A stretch of DNA of 64,000 bases from Pseudomonadaceae bacterium (GTDB lineage: Bacteria > Pseudomonadota > Gammaproteobacteria > Pseudomonadales > Azotimanducaceae): NCBI GenBank assembly GCA_024743435.1, contig JANSWO010000004.1, positions 248,001 to 312,000 of the forward strand, in the 5' to 3' direction. Position 1 is the first letter of the stretch, and each line of letters begins with the position of its first letter. Shown here one piece after another: positions 1 to 9,205 of this stretch. The notes beneath the pieces are model-generated. The model did not search any database and was not told the DNA's origin. It saw only the letters and a list, made by a program, of their open reading frames with translations. Position numbers and translations under genes: made by a program.

Positions 1-1320
1 GAGCCGTTTTTTACCTGGGGCTTTCATCAGCTGTGGCATGGTCACGTGAGCCGTGCATTGCTCAACGAGATTGAGCCGGACAGGCCCGTTTTCGTTTGGC
101 ATCGATCGTTCCACGAGATCATCACGAACGATGCGGGGCTGTCCTACCTAGGGCTCGACAGCGAAGACGCGTTTGATGCCGCTGTGGCCGCGGCAAACGT
201 TGTTGCTGATCACGTCAGCTACGAAGAAGGCTTGATCGCAGAAACGGGTCTGCAGATGGCCCTGCCAGTTCTCGCCAGAGATATTCTGTCGCCTGACCAT
301 CTCAGCAAGGGTTTCGCTGATCTGGTCGCGATGATGCGTCAGGCCGGTGTCACGACGATTGCGGACATGGCGACGGGTATATTCCTGGACTTCGACACGG
401 AAGCTGCATTGATGGCGGCCGCGTTTGAACGCGAGGACGTCCCCGCGCGCCTGATGCTGGTGCCCATAGGCACTGCCATGGCTGCGCGCACCGGCTCTGT
501 CGACGCGGCGGTTGCGTCTATGCGAGACAGAGAGGCCAACTGGCCGTACAACAAACTGTTTTTAAACAATCGCTGGAAGCTGCTTGCCGACGGCGCGTTT
601 TTCTCCCAGTACATGCAGATGAACCCGCCCGGCTATCTCGACGGGCACGAGGGAAAGTGGCTGACAGAACCCGAAGCGCTACTGCAAATCACGCAGGCGC
701 TGTGGCAGGAGGGGTATTCCATCCATACGCATGTGAACGGTGACAAGGGGCTGGATGCGGTTCTTGAAACCCTGGCGGCTGCGCGTCTCGCCGGTACTCG
801 GCAGGATCAACGGTTTACGCTGGAACACCTGGGTTACTCCAGCACTGAACAGACAGCGCGGATTGCGCAGCTCGATGCGGTGGTGTCCGCGCAACCGAAT
901 TACGTCTACATGCTGAGCGACAAATACGCCGAAGAAGGGCTCGGAGAGGAGCGGGCGCATGCTATCAGCCGGCTGGGCAGTCTTGAGCGGGCAGGTGTTC
1001 GCATTGCACTGCACTCAGACCTGACGATGGCGCCGTTGGATCCGCTGTTCCTTGCCTGGATTGCGGCCAACCGGGAAACCATGGATGGCAACGTGGTGCG
1101 GCCGGACGAGCGCTTGTCTCTCCATGCCGCGTTGCGCGCGATCACCATCGATGCTGCTTACGCCATAGGAATGGAAGACGAAGTTGGCTCGATCAGTGTG
1201 GGCAAGCGAGCGGACTTTACGGCGCTCGATGGTGATCCGTTCGAGGTTGGTGCGCAGGCATTGCGCGGCTTGGGTGTAGACGGGGTGGTCTTTTCAGGCG
1301 TCGTGCACTCGAATCGTTGA
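1..1320 (+). CDS. YtcJ-like amidohydrolase, N-terminus cut off by the window edge
   Basis: The frame is open from base 1, so the gene begins upstream; the first ATG seen here (position 46) is probably internal. The protein resembles the YtcJ/amidohydrolase 3 family, metal-dependent hydrolases of a TIM-barrel fold usually assigned to amide or imide substrates. Visible signs are the HTHVNGD stretch (bases 724-744), LEHLGY further on, ALHSDLTMAPLDP near 1005-1045, and the C-terminal GKRADFTALDGDP that rejoins the small beta domain. The N-terminal HxH metal ligands would lie outside the window. It ends 9 bp from the convergent outer-membrane gene. The substrate cannot be told from the sequence. 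Confidence 0.85.
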   Translation, partial: EPFFTWGFHQLWHGHVSRALLNEIEPDRPVFVWHRSFHEIITNDAGLSYLGLDSEDAFDAAVAAANVVADHVSYEEGLIAETGLQMALPVLARDILSPDHLSKGFADLVAMMRQAGVTTIADMATGIFLDFDTEAALMAAAFEREDVPARLMLVPIGTAMAARTGSVDAAVASMRDREANWPYNKLFLNNRWKLLADGAFFSQYMQMNPPGYLDGHEGKWLTEPEALLQITQALWQEGYSIHTHVNGDKGLDAVLETLAAARLAGTRQDQRFTLEHLGYSSTEQTARIAQLDAVVSAQPNYVYMLSDKYAEEGLGEERAHAISRLGSLERAGVRIALHSDLTMAPLDPLFLAWIAANRETMDGNVVRPDERLSLHAALRAITIDAAYAIGMEDEVGSISVGKRADFTALDGDPFEVGAQALRGLGVDGVVFSGVVHSNR

Positions 1321-1329
1321 AACGCAGGA

Positions 1330-2676
1330 TCAGAAGCGTGCTGTTATCTGCACGTAGCTGTAGATACTGAGATCCTCCCGCGGACCGCCAACAACCTCGC
1401 GCGCGAATCTGCCCGCAAACAGGGCGGAACCGCCGACCTCGGCGATGACACTGCGATTAACCATGTGACGGCGAATTCGGAAATCGAACGTCGTGCCTAT
1501 CCTGCGCCCTGAGCGCCCGGTTGAGTCCTGCAAGCGGGCAACTTGCCAGGCATCGGCAGCGTCGGCGAGGTAGGCAAGCTTCGCTAGAAATCGGCCATCT
1601 GTGTTGCCACGCTTGAACGAGAGGCGTATACCGGGTGCGATTAGATTGGATCGGGTCAGCGGGCCGTGAATGCTGGTATTGCCCAAGTCTCCACGGCGTG
1701 TGCCGAACAGGCGTTCATAGCGTGTGTAGTTATCGCTACCTGGATCATTGCCGCTCGCGTAGTCCAACTCGAGTGCAAGGCGAGTGTTCCAATCGGAATT
1801 GAAAGTGTAGCCAACAGCCAGGTGCAGCATGCCGGCCAGGACATCCTGCGTTGGTGCGTTTTCGCTGGCATCCACCGAGCGCTCGCCGACACGAAGCGCC
1901 ACCTCGATATCGGCATCCCATTGCAGTGGTCGTGGTTTCTTAAGGATGCGCAGCCCAGGGGAGAGCAGGTCCCGGTCAACGGTCGCTAATTGCGTGCTAT
2001 CCGATTCCTGCAAGCCATACAGGTAAGCCTCGAGTTGTAGGTTCTCATCCTGCGCGAGCGGCAGATGGCCATGCAGCCCCCAGAAGCGTCGGGTGCTCTG
2101 CTCGTCGTCCCAGGCCGGCTCGTTGGCATCGCGCTCGCTACGCTGGTCTGGATCTTTCGTGAGCGGCACCACGTAAAACGCATCAATTGCCCAGCGGCTC
2201 GCCCGGTCGATTCGCACGTGAGCGCCGGTGTACGCGTTGACTGTGTTGCGATAGTCGTTGCGCTCAACCTGTCTTCGACTGCCGATATCCAACGTCATGC
2301 GGCCGACCTCAGCCCGCCAGCGAGTTGCATTGGCTGAGCCACCGCCGAACCACAGTTTGGCTTGTAGCAACTCGAGCGGATTGACGAAGCTGGACGATAG
2401 CGGAGTACCGTCATCATCGAGATAGACGCGCGAGTCCTGCAACTCACCGGTGACGCCAAACGCTCTGGATTTCCAGTCGGCGCGGATCAGCGTACGCAGC
2501 GCCAGCACTTGATCGCTGCCGGTGGTTCCTGCTCGATATTGGCCAGTGAGGTTCTCATAGCGCGCCCGGGTTTCGCCGCTGAACGACAACGCGTTGAAGT
2601 CCGCGCGGGCTGATAGCGTTGTGAAGAGGCTGCTCATGCTGATCAGGGCCAGCAGCCACTGCCTTAGGTTTGTCAT
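1330..2676 (-). CDS. AlgE-like outer-membrane channel (alginate export family)
   Basis: A 448-residue protein starting at the ATG at 2676, where a typical signal peptide begins (MTNLRQWLLALISM, then a hydrophobic run and ALSARA-type cleavage before DFNAL). The longer reading frame to 2736 would put 20 polar residues ahead of the signal and is rejected. The mature part has alternating beta-strand character, a RARYE strand near the start (FSGETRARYENL), an RMTLDIGSRR segment, and ends in aromatic Phe (QITARF), the usual C-terminal signal for outer-membrane barrels. This fits the alginate-export/AlgE-like family, which is also found in genomes without alginate synthesis, so the transported substrate is unknown. 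It follows the GNAT gene on the same strand after about 80 bp. Confidence 0.75.
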   Translation of the reverse strand: MTNLRQWLLALISMSSLFTTLSARADFNALSFSGETRARYENLTGQYRAGTTGSDQVLALRTLIRADWKSRAFGVTGELQDSRVYLDDDGTPLSSSFVNPLELLQAKLWFGGGSANATRWRAEVGRMTLDIGSRRQVERNDYRNTVNAYTGAHVRIDRASRWAIDAFYVVPLTKDPDQRSERDANEPAWDDEQSTRRFWGLHGHLPLAQDENLQLEAYLYGLQESDSTQLATVDRDLLSPGLRILKKPRPLQWDADIEVALRVGERSVDASENAPTQDVLAGMLHLAVGYTFNSDWNTRLALELDYASGNDPGSDNYTRYERLFGTRRGDLGNTSIHGPLTRSNLIAPGIRLSFKRGNTDGRFLAKLAYLADAADAWQVARLQDSTGRSGRRIGTTFDFRIRRHMVNRSVIAEVGGSALFAGRFAREVVGGPREDLSIYSYVQITARF

Positions 2677-2758
2677 AGTCTGTTGTGGCGTTTCGTCGTT
2701 GTGGACCGGCGGAAGCTGCCACGCGATTGTGAACAACGATACGTTGCCCTTATGAGCG

Positions 2759-3295
2759 CTAGCGAGTTACTGGCATCAGATACTGGTCAGCCCCATCGTT
2801 TGAGTATCCAGCGGCGTTCATACCGAGACGGGTGGCGAGTGCGATCGATTTGGTGTTCGCAGCCTCGATGAACGCCTCCACCTCGGTAGCGTTGGTTTCG
2901 GCAAGCCACTCTATGGCAAGCCCGCACGCCGCTGACATTATGCCGCGCCCCCAGAATTCGGGGAGCAGGTGCCAGGCGATCTCCGCGCGCTGAGCAAGTG
3001 CATTGAAGCCAACGGTGCCGGCGAACCGGTTAGCGCCAGTGTCGGATCGATGCATGATCGCCCAGCGAAAACCCCAGCCGTCTTCTGCCGCGCGCAGCCA
3101 GAAATCGATAATGAGATCGCTGTCCTGCGTCGTGGCCGCCGGCATCGCGATTGCGTTGCCGTCGTAGTCGTTGACCGGCCCCGAATACCTCGTCACTCGG
3201 CTATCTGACCACAGCGCGAACATGCCAGCGGAATGGGCTTGCGTCAGTGGAACCAGCTCAAGTGCACCGGCATGGCATTGTGGAATAGTGAGCAC
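2759..3295 (-). CDS. GNAT family N-acetyltransferase (RimJ/RimL type)
   Basis: About 178 residues from a GTG at 3295. The frame is open up to 3481 but that part overlaps the 3' end of the GST gene in another frame, and family members start just before the LELVPLTQAH strand, so the GTG 26 bp past the GST stop is preferred. A clear Shine-Dalgarno site is not seen. Features of the fold are SDSRVTRY near the N-terminus, the acetyl-CoA loop in LLPEFWGRGIMS, and the closing NTKSIALATRLGM motif typical of RimJ/RimL-like enzymes. Such proteins acetylate N-termini of ribosomal proteins or small amines; the acceptor here is unknown. Confidence 0.75.
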   Translation of the reverse strand: MLTIPQCHAGALELVPLTQAHSAGMFALWSDSRVTRYSGPVNDYDGNAIAMPAATTQDSDLIIDFWLRAAEDGWGFRWAIMHRSDTGANRFAGTVGFNALAQRAEIAWHLLPEFWGRGIMSAACGLAIEWLAETNATEVEAFIEAANTKSIALATRLGMNAAGYSNDGADQYLMPVTR

Positions 3296-3321
3296 GATCG
3301 TTGGCTGCCGAAGTCTCGCGG

Positions 3322-4035
3322 CTAGCCCAACTCCCGTCCCCATACGCCAACCGCGCTCTGCACGCGCTCGGTGTATTCGATGAGCGCCGGGTATTCGCTG
3401 ACCATGGACGTCATCCATGTCACCGGCTTGTTGTCGATCGCGCCAGCGAGCAGGCTGGCGACTGAGAAATCGTGAATGCACGGCTCGTCACCGAATAGGA
3501 ATGCTTTGTCACCAACCAGATCCTGCAACGCTTGCAGATCGCGCCGGGCGAATCCTAATTGCTCGTCAGTGTTGTGCCGGCCCAGGCCTTGCAGATGCAG
3601 AGTCTTCGCGACTTCCTTGCGAGCACCGTTTGCGGCCAACCCTCGAAACAGGGAAGGCACAAAGCCAAAGAAGCCGCTAACCACGTTGGGCCACCAGTCG
3701 TCGTCGAGCCAGCGACTGGCAACAATGAACCAGTACAGGTGCTCTTCTGCCAGCCGTGTCGCTGAGGTTCCGATGGCGTTTTGCTCGGCTGTGAGGTGGC
3801 CGTACAGACCGCCATTCGTGACGTCGTCCAGATGCTGAAGTATCAGTTCAGAGTCTGCGATTACACGGCTGCCGTCGTGCAGGACGGGTAGCTTGCCCTT
3901 CGGTGTTTTGCGCGGGTCCTTCTCCCACTCGATCTCGTGTTCGAGTTTGAGCGCAGCCAGCGCCATCTCAACTTTCAGGCAGAAGGGACTGACGTTGCGC
4001 ATGCCGAATGCTGGCGGAAGGGTGATGAGCTTCAT
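3322..4035 (-). CDS. Glutathione S-transferase family protein, metaxin/FAX-like
   Basis: A 237-residue protein. The N-terminal thioredoxin-like domain (about 1-75) shows SPFCLKVEMAL, GKLPVL with its cis-proline, and ADSELILQHLDD, which binds the glutathione gamma-glutamyl end in GSTs. The C-terminal helical domain contains the WFIVASRWLDDDWW stretch and HDFSVASLLAGAI, reminiscent of the GST_N_4/metaxin and failed-axon-connection subgroup, which is common as a stand-alone gene in proteobacteria. The SPFC cysteine could serve as catalytic residue. The substrate is unknown. The GNAT gene follows closely downstream on the same strand. Confidence 0.8.
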   Translation of the reverse strand: MKLITLPPAFGMRNVSPFCLKVEMALAALKLEHEIEWEKDPRKTPKGKLPVLHDGSRVIADSELILQHLDDVTNGGLYGHLTAEQNAIGTSATRLAEEHLYWFIVASRWLDDDWWPNVVSGFFGFVPSLFRGLAANGARKEVAKTLHLQGLGRHNTDEQLGFARRDLQALQDLVGDKAFLFGDEPCIHDFSVASLLAGAIDNKPVTWMTSMVSEYPALIEYTERVQSAVGVWGRELG

Positions 4036-4133
4036 AGCGGGTTTCCCAATTGGTTACGCGTCGAGCATAGCGGCTGACTGCTGACAGGGTATGGCAATAG
4101 AGCGCGGCTCGTAAGTCGCGGCTGCGAGCTGCG

Positions 4134-5897
4134 CTATTGATCGCCCGCGGGTTTGGCTGAGCCTTCTGACAGTGCCTGGATGCGCTCAAAGCGCTCGATG
4201 TCGATCACCTCACGCGCTGCAGCTAACGGCACACCGAGCTCCGTCAGTAGGGTCTGGCCAAGTTGCAGCCCGGATTCAAGCACCTCGGGGATGACATCAG
4301 TTGCGCCGAGGTCCAGTAGTTCGCGCGCATGCTCGGGGTCGCGCGCTCGCGCCAGGATGGTGATGTTGGGGAAGTCCCGGCGCGCGGCGACGATGACGTC
4401 CTGGGTTGCGCCGGGATCATCCGTACAGATTGCGAGCGCCGCAGCCTTTGCCAGGCCCACTTTATCGAGCATCGCGCGCCGGCTTGCATCCCCCAGATAA
4501 ACAGGCGCGCCTTCGCTCTGCAGCTTACTGACTCTGCGCTGGTCCATGTCCAGGCCGATGTGGCTGACCTGTTGTCGGTTCAGCAGGTCTGCCAGTAACT
4601 GACCGGTACGCCCGTAGCCTACGACCACCACGTGATCGCTGATGTCGCTGCTCGGCTCGGTGTCCTGCTCTTTGGCCGTCTCGCTCATTCGGCTCAGGCG
4701 TTGATTGAGCTGATTGCCCAGGCGTGCAACCAGCGGCGTCAGGAACATCGTGGCGCCAACCACAATTAACATGAATTGGGCGGTTTCCTGCGGAACGAGC
4801 GTGAATGTCAGCGCCATCGCAACCACGACGAAGGCAAACTCGCCGCCCTGACCGAGCAGTAAGCCAATCTCAAGCGACGCCGGCCATGGATAGCCGAAGC
4901 CGCGGGCAAGAAGACTGGTGATCACGCACTTCAATGCGAACAGCCCAACGACCGACAGAGGAATCCATACGGGTTCCGCAGCGATAGCGGCAAGATCGAT
5001 GGTCATCGACACGGAAATGAAGAACAGGCCGAGCAGCAAGCCCTTGAACGGTTCGATGTTGATCTCAATCTCGTGCCGATATTCAGACTCGGCCAGAAGC
5101 AGGCCGGCAAGAAACGCACCGAGTGCAGCGGAAAGCCCCGCAGCGTGGGTGGCAACGGCTGTCGCAATCACGGTCAGCAACGTGATCGCCATGAACAGTT
5201 CCGGCGAGTTACTCGCGCCAACGAAGCGAAATAGGGGCCGGACAACCAGTCGGCCGACGCCGAGGATGGCCGCGACGGCAATAGCGGCTTCGCCGAGAGC
5301 CAGCCCTAAAGCCGGCAGCACGCTGGAATCACTGCCCGATGCGACGCCTGCACCAAAAACGCCCACCATGAACAGAATAGGCACCACCGCGATGTCCTGG
5401 GCGAGCAAAATGCCGAACGCGCCGCGGCCGACTGCAGAGCCGAATCGGTTTTGCTCGGTTAGAAGCTGGATGACGATGGCCGTTGACGACAGCGCCAGAC
5501 AGCCGCCGAGGACAACGGAGGCTTCAACTGAGTTGCCGAACCAGTAGGCGATTCCGCCAATAACGAGGCCGGTCAGAAGCACTTGCAAGCCACCCAATCC
5601 GAACACGAGGCGGCGCATGCCCCAGAGCCGTTCGAATGACAGTTCGAGCCCGATCATGAACAGTAGAAAGATTACGCCGAGCTCTGCGATGGCATGAATG
5701 CCTGCGACGTCTGAGATAACGAACATCGACAGCCAAGGCGCGGTGTCGGTGAAACGCGCAAGGCCGTAAGGCCCAACGGCGAGGCCGACTAGCAGGAAGC
5801 CGAGTACCGGGCTGACGCGCAGCCGTTTGACGAGGGGAACGACAAGGCCGGCAGCAGTCAGGAAAATCACGGCGTCGTGCAGGCGCAAATCATCCAT
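4134..5897 (-). CDS. CPA2-family cation/proton antiporter with TrkA-N domain (KefB/YbaL type)
   Basis: 587 residues. Residues 1-385 form about 12-13 hydrophobic segments of the Na+/H+ exchanger fold, including FLLVGLAVGPYGL, SSTAIVIQLL, ALGAFLAGLLLAESEYRHEIE and LGQGGEFAFVV, all characteristic of Kef/YbaL proteins. Residues about 415-530 are a Rossmann-type RCK/TrkA-N domain with VVVVGYGRTGQ and a following acidic D that binds nucleotide. No separate TrkA-C domain is obvious. It probably exports K+ or exchanges Na+/K+ for protons across the inner membrane. It is a single gene, 28 bp downstream of ilvD on the same strand. Glutathione gating as in KefB/KefC is not supported by anything visible. 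Confidence 0.88.
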   Translation of the reverse strand: MDDLRLHDAVIFLTAAGLVVPLVKRLRVSPVLGFLLVGLAVGPYGLARFTDTAPWLSMFVISDVAGIHAIAELGVIFLLFMIGLELSFERLWGMRRLVFGLGGLQVLLTGLVIGGIAYWFGNSVEASVVLGGCLALSSTAIVIQLLTEQNRFGSAVGRGAFGILLAQDIAVVPILFMVGVFGAGVASGSDSSVLPALGLALGEAAIAVAAILGVGRLVVRPLFRFVGASNSPELFMAITLLTVIATAVATHAAGLSAALGAFLAGLLLAESEYRHEIEINIEPFKGLLLGLFFISVSMTIDLAAIAAEPVWIPLSVVGLFALKCVITSLLARGFGYPWPASLEIGLLLGQGGEFAFVVVAMALTFTLVPQETAQFMLIVVGATMFLTPLVARLGNQLNQRLSRMSETAKEQDTEPSSDISDHVVVVGYGRTGQLLADLLNRQQVSHIGLDMDQRRVSKLQSEGAPVYLGDASRRAMLDKVGLAKAAALAICTDDPGATQDVIVAARRDFPNITILARARDPEHARELLDLGATDVIPEVLESGLQLGQTLLTELGVPLAAAREVIDIERFERIQALSEGSAKPAGDQ

Positions 5898-5925
5898 ATC
5901 GTCGGCGGCCTCTTAAGCGGTTGGC

Positions 5926-7590
5926 TCAGTCAGTTACGGCGCCGAGAGATGCGGAGCTAACCAGCTTTGCGTATTTCGAAAGAATACCCTTCGTGGCATA
6001 GGGAGCGGGTCTGCTCCATTTGCTCTTGCGTTCAGCAAGGGTGGCATCGTCGACATGCAACGTGATCTCGGCGCTCTCAGCGTTTACTGAGATCCTGTCA
6101 CCGTCTTCCACCAGCGCGATTGGCCCACCGTCGTACGCTTCCGGCGTAACGTGGCCAATAACAAACCCATGTGAGCCGCCGGAGAAGCGGCCGTCGGTGA
6201 TCAGGGCCACCTGATCGGACATGCCGCGACCATTGATCGCGCTTGTTGGGCTCAGCATCTCCCGCATGCCGGGGCCGCCCTTGGGACCTTCGTAACGGAT
6301 GATGACGACATCGCCCGGCACAACCTTGCCTTCCAGGATGGCTGCCATGCCGGCTTCCTCGCCATGGAACACACGGGCGGTGCCTTCGAAGGTGAGGCCT
6401 TCGTGCCCAGTGATCTTGGCAACGGCTCCTTCGGGAGCCAGATTGCCGCGCAGTATCACGAGGTGGCTATCGGGTTTGATGGGGTTGTCCATCGGCCGAA
6501 TGATTTCCTGGCCGTCCGGATATGGCTCGACGTCAGCAAGGTTTTGCGCCAGCGTCTTGCCGGTGACGGTCAAACAGTCGCCGTGCAACAAGCCTTCGGA
6601 TAGCAGCTCTTTCATCAGCGGCCGAATACCGCCGATGGCAATGAGTTCGCTCATGGCGTATTTGCCGGCGGGGCGCATATCAGCCAACACCGGAACGCGT
6701 TTCCCGATGCGGGTGAAATCGTCCAGCGACAGCGGGATGCCAGCGGAGTGGGCGATGGCGAGCAGGTGCAGTACCGCGTTGGTCGATCCCTCAAGTGCGA
6801 TCACTGTTGTGATCGCGTTTTCAAAAGCCTCGAGGCTCAAAATGTCGGAGGGTTTGATGCCGGCGTTAACCAGGTTGAACACCGCCTGGCCAGCCGCGAA
6901 ACAGTCTTCGGCTTTGGTGCGTGAGATGGCGTCCTGGGCAGAGCTGTTTGGCAGCGATAGCCCCAGTGCTTCGATAGCCGAGGCCATGGTGTTGGCGGTG
7001 TACATGCCGCCGCAGGAACCCGGCCCTGGAATGGCCGTCTCTTCGACGGCAATCAACTCGGCGTCGGTTACGTTGCCGGCGGAGTGGCCGCCGACGGCCT
7101 CGAACACGGAAATTACGTCCCGTCGCTCTGCACCCGGTTGGATGGTGCCGCCGTAGACAAAGACTGCCGGACGGTCGAGCCGGGCAATGGCCATGGCGCA
7201 ACCCGGCATGTTCTTGTCGCAGCCACCAACGGCGACAAAGCCGTCGAAACCCTGCGCGCCAACCACGGTTTCAATCGAATCGGCGATGACTTCGCGAGAC
7301 ACCAGCGAGTAGCGCATGCCTGGCGTGCCCATGGAGATGCCGTCGGAGACGGTGATGGTATTGAACGTCACCGCTTTGCCACCGGCAGCATCCGCACCGC
7401 GCGCCGCTTCCTCAGCCAGCTTGTTGATATGCATGTTGCAGGGAGTGAGGTTGCTCCAGGTTGATGCGATGCCGATCTGCGGCTTCTGGAAATCCTCGCG
7501 GGTGAAACCCACCGCGTGCAGCATGGCTCGGCTAGGTGCCTGGGCAACGCCGTCGACAATGACGGAGGAGTACTTACGCGGATCGGACAT
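5926..7590 (-). CDS. ilvD: Dihydroxy-acid dehydratase
   Basis: 554 residues, the short form of the IlvD/Edd family. It dehydrates 2,3-dihydroxy-isovalerate and 2,3-dihydroxy-3-methylvalerate to the keto acids for valine, leucine and isoleucine. The three cysteines expected to bind the iron-sulfur cluster are at 51 (LTPCNMHIN), 124 (GGCDKNMPGC) and 193 (GSCGGMYTANTM). The C-terminal domain has GGSHGFVIGHVTPEA. This length class is usually given a [2Fe-2S] cluster. Its product is used by ilvE, 4 kb away on the other strand. The leader between argA and this gene contains two palindromes, described separately. Confidence 0.96.
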   Translation of the reverse strand: MSDPRKYSSVIVDGVAQAPSRAMLHAVGFTREDFQKPQIGIASTWSNLTPCNMHINKLAEEAARGADAAGGKAVTFNTITVSDGISMGTPGMRYSLVSREVIADSIETVVGAQGFDGFVAVGGCDKNMPGCAMAIARLDRPAVFVYGGTIQPGAERRDVISVFEAVGGHSAGNVTDAELIAVEETAIPGPGSCGGMYTANTMASAIEALGLSLPNSSAQDAISRTKAEDCFAAGQAVFNLVNAGIKPSDILSLEAFENAITTVIALEGSTNAVLHLLAIAHSAGIPLSLDDFTRIGKRVPVLADMRPAGKYAMSELIAIGGIRPLMKELLSEGLLHGDCLTVTGKTLAQNLADVEPYPDGQEIIRPMDNPIKPDSHLVILRGNLAPEGAVAKITGHEGLTFEGTARVFHGEEAGMAAILEGKVVPGDVVIIRYEGPKGGPGMREMLSPTSAINGRGMSDQVALITDGRFSGGSHGFVIGHVTPEAYDGGPIALVEDGDRISVNAESAEITLHVDDATLAERKSKWSRPAPYATKGILSKYAKLVSSASLGAVTD

Positions 7591-7596
7591 GGTCTG

Positions 7597-7640
7597 AGTT
7601 CTCGAACTAGCGGCAGCGCTTAGCGCTGCCTGTTTTCTTT
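7597..7640. other. Palindrome plus terminator-like hairpin in the ilvD leader
   Basis: Two inverted repeats lie just upstream of ilvD. Bases 7597-7608 form AGTTC-TC-GAACT. Bases 7612-7630 form a perfect 8-bp stem, GGCAGCGC with a 3-base loop and GCGCTGCC. On the plus strand the stem is followed by TGTTTTCTTT, so it looks like a rho-independent terminator in the direction opposite to argA and ilvD. On the minus strand the hairpin is preceded by A residues and lacks a U tract, so it would be a leader stem-loop instead. Confidence 0.45.
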
Positions 7641-7673
7641 GTTGGATGAGTGGAACGCACTGCAGAGCGTTCG

Positions 7674-8993
7674 CTACAGCACTTTACACAACACCGCCGA
7701 GTTGCGGCCACCGTCGTAGCTGGACTTGCGTGGCTGCGGCAGATCGTCAGCCGAGACGGGCTTGAATCCGCGATCGACAAACCAGTCTCGAGCGGCGGTG
7801 GTTAGCGCCCAGAGTCGGGTTGCGCCACTGGCTCGCGCGGAATCCTCAGCGCTTCTCAGCAACGCAGAGCCGGTGATGCGATCGCCGCGCTGACTGTCGT
7901 GCACCGCGACGCTGGCGAGTTCCAGATCGTCGCCGCACGGCAACAGCGTGCAGCAGCCCACGACGACGCCATCGACCACCGCCACCAGGTATTGATGCAG
8001 ATCGCGCTCGATCTGATCCGGGCTGCGTGCAATCAGAGAGCCGGATTCTGCGAGCGGCCTGACCAGCTCTGATATGCCGGAAAGATCGGCGGGCGTTGCC
8101 GGGCGAACCACTCGGTGCTCTGATTCGCTGACCTGGCTGCCGCCACCTCCGGCTGTGAACAGCTCTTCCAGCAACGCGCCGTCGCGGGCGAAGCTGACCA
8201 GGTGTGCTTTGCTCACCCCGCCGCGCACGGCGCGCAGGAGTGCGCCCAGGAGCAACGCTCGTTCGTCATTGTCGGGCAGCGCCGCCACGAGCTGCGCGGG
8301 TGTCAGGTCGCGAAGAGGCTCATTGCCTGAGCTGCGCACGTAACCGTCTTCATCAAACGCGATCAGTTTGTCGGCTCCGCAAGTAACGGACAGCCTGGCC
8401 GCGAGTTCGCTTGCTTCCAGGTTGTAGGTGACGCCTGATGGGGAATAGCCGATGGGCGAAAGCAGGACGATCGCGCGGGCGTCCAGCAGCGCATCGAGCT
8501 GAGCTTTGTCGATGCTGCGCACTTCACCGGTTTGTTGGTGATCGATACCGTTCTTGATGCCCACCGGCTGTGCTCGCACGATGTTACCGCCGGCAACGCG
8601 CACGCCCACGTTGTGCAGTGGCGTGTTGGGCAGGCCCATACTGAAGAGGGCTTCGATCCGGGAGCGCACACGGCCTGCGATGCTGATGATCGTGTCCATG
8701 TCATCGGCGCTGGTAACACGACGATTCTCGACCACCTCGCTGGCGGGCAGAGCGCTGGCGATCTGAGGGCGCGCGCCGTGCACAACGATGAGCCTGATGC
8801 CGAGCACGCTCAGTAGAGCGAGATCGTGCACGATGTTGATCAGAGTCTCCTCGCCGCAAGCTTCGCCCGGTAGCAGCACGACGAAGGTCTTGTCGCGGTG
8901 GGTATGGATGTAGGGCGTGGAGCCGCGGAACCAGCGGGCGTATTCGCCGCTGATGCTGGGTTCCTCGTCTTTCTGATCCGATTTATCGTTCAC
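7674..8993 (-). CDS. argA: Amino-acid N-acetyltransferase (N-acetylglutamate synthase)
   Basis: First step of arginine synthesis: acetyl-CoA plus glutamate to N-acetylglutamate. Residues about 20-270 are an amino-acid-kinase-like domain (FVVLLPGEA, LIVVHGARPQIASAL, IVLLSPIGYSPSGV) that normally carries the arginine feedback site. Residues about 300-435 are a GNAT acetyltransferase domain (HRVVRPATPADL, ELASVAVHDSQRGDRITGSALL). I chose the GTG at 8993 because AAGGAG lies 9 bases upstream and the resulting 439 residues match the family length. An ATG at 9023 and the open frame to 9083 are alternatives, but the latter would start upstream of a promoter-like element. Confidence 0.93.
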   Translation of the reverse strand: MNDKSDQKDEEPSISGEYARWFRGSTPYIHTHRDKTFVVLLPGEACGEETLINIVHDLALLSVLGIRLIVVHGARPQIASALPASEVVENRRVTSADDMDTIISIAGRVRSRIEALFSMGLPNTPLHNVGVRVAGGNIVRAQPVGIKNGIDHQQTGEVRSIDKAQLDALLDARAIVLLSPIGYSPSGVTYNLEASELAARLSVTCGADKLIAFDEDGYVRSSGNEPLRDLTPAQLVAALPDNDERALLLGALLRAVRGGVSKAHLVSFARDGALLEELFTAGGGGSQVSESEHRVVRPATPADLSGISELVRPLAESGSLIARSPDQIERDLHQYLVAVVDGVVVGCCTLLPCGDDLELASVAVHDSQRGDRITGSALLRSAEDSARASGATRLWALTTAARDWFVDRGFKPVSADDLPQPRKSSYDGGRNSAVLCKVL

Positions 8994-9046
8994 GTCCGCT
9001 GTCTCCTTGCCGCCCTTGCTCATCTGATAGTGCCGGGCGGCCGGCG

Positions 9047-9073
9047 ATTCTACCCGCCTGTGACGCGGGTCAA
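9047..9073 (-). promoter_or_regulatory. Possible argA promoter
   Basis: Read on the minus strand there is TTGACC (9073-9068), a 15-base spacer and TAGAAT (9052-9047). Both boxes are close to the sigma70 consensus but the spacer is 2 bases short. Transcription would start near 9040, giving a 45-base leader to the GTG at 8993. No arginine-repressor box was recognised, although TATTCGAAT at about 9119-9127 is partly palindromic. Confidence 0.35.
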
Positions 9074-9205
9074 AAGACTGCATTGGCCCACTTGCTACTG
9101 TCTTGCAAAAGCCTAAGTATTCGAATCTACTGCCTTTTCTTGCCAGCCGGGTGATTTTTCGGCCGGGCTACAGGCAACTCCACCAAACGCGCCCAGGCAA
9201 CTAAG

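Noticed and set aside
4918-5547. Plus-strand open frame of 209 codons
   Set aside because: Antisense to the antiporter transmembrane region and rich in Arg/Ser/Thr as expected of a shadow frame.
6299-7156. Plus-strand open frame of 285 codons
   Set aside because: It lies wholly antisense to ilvD, whose cysteine motifs are complete, and its translation resembles no family.
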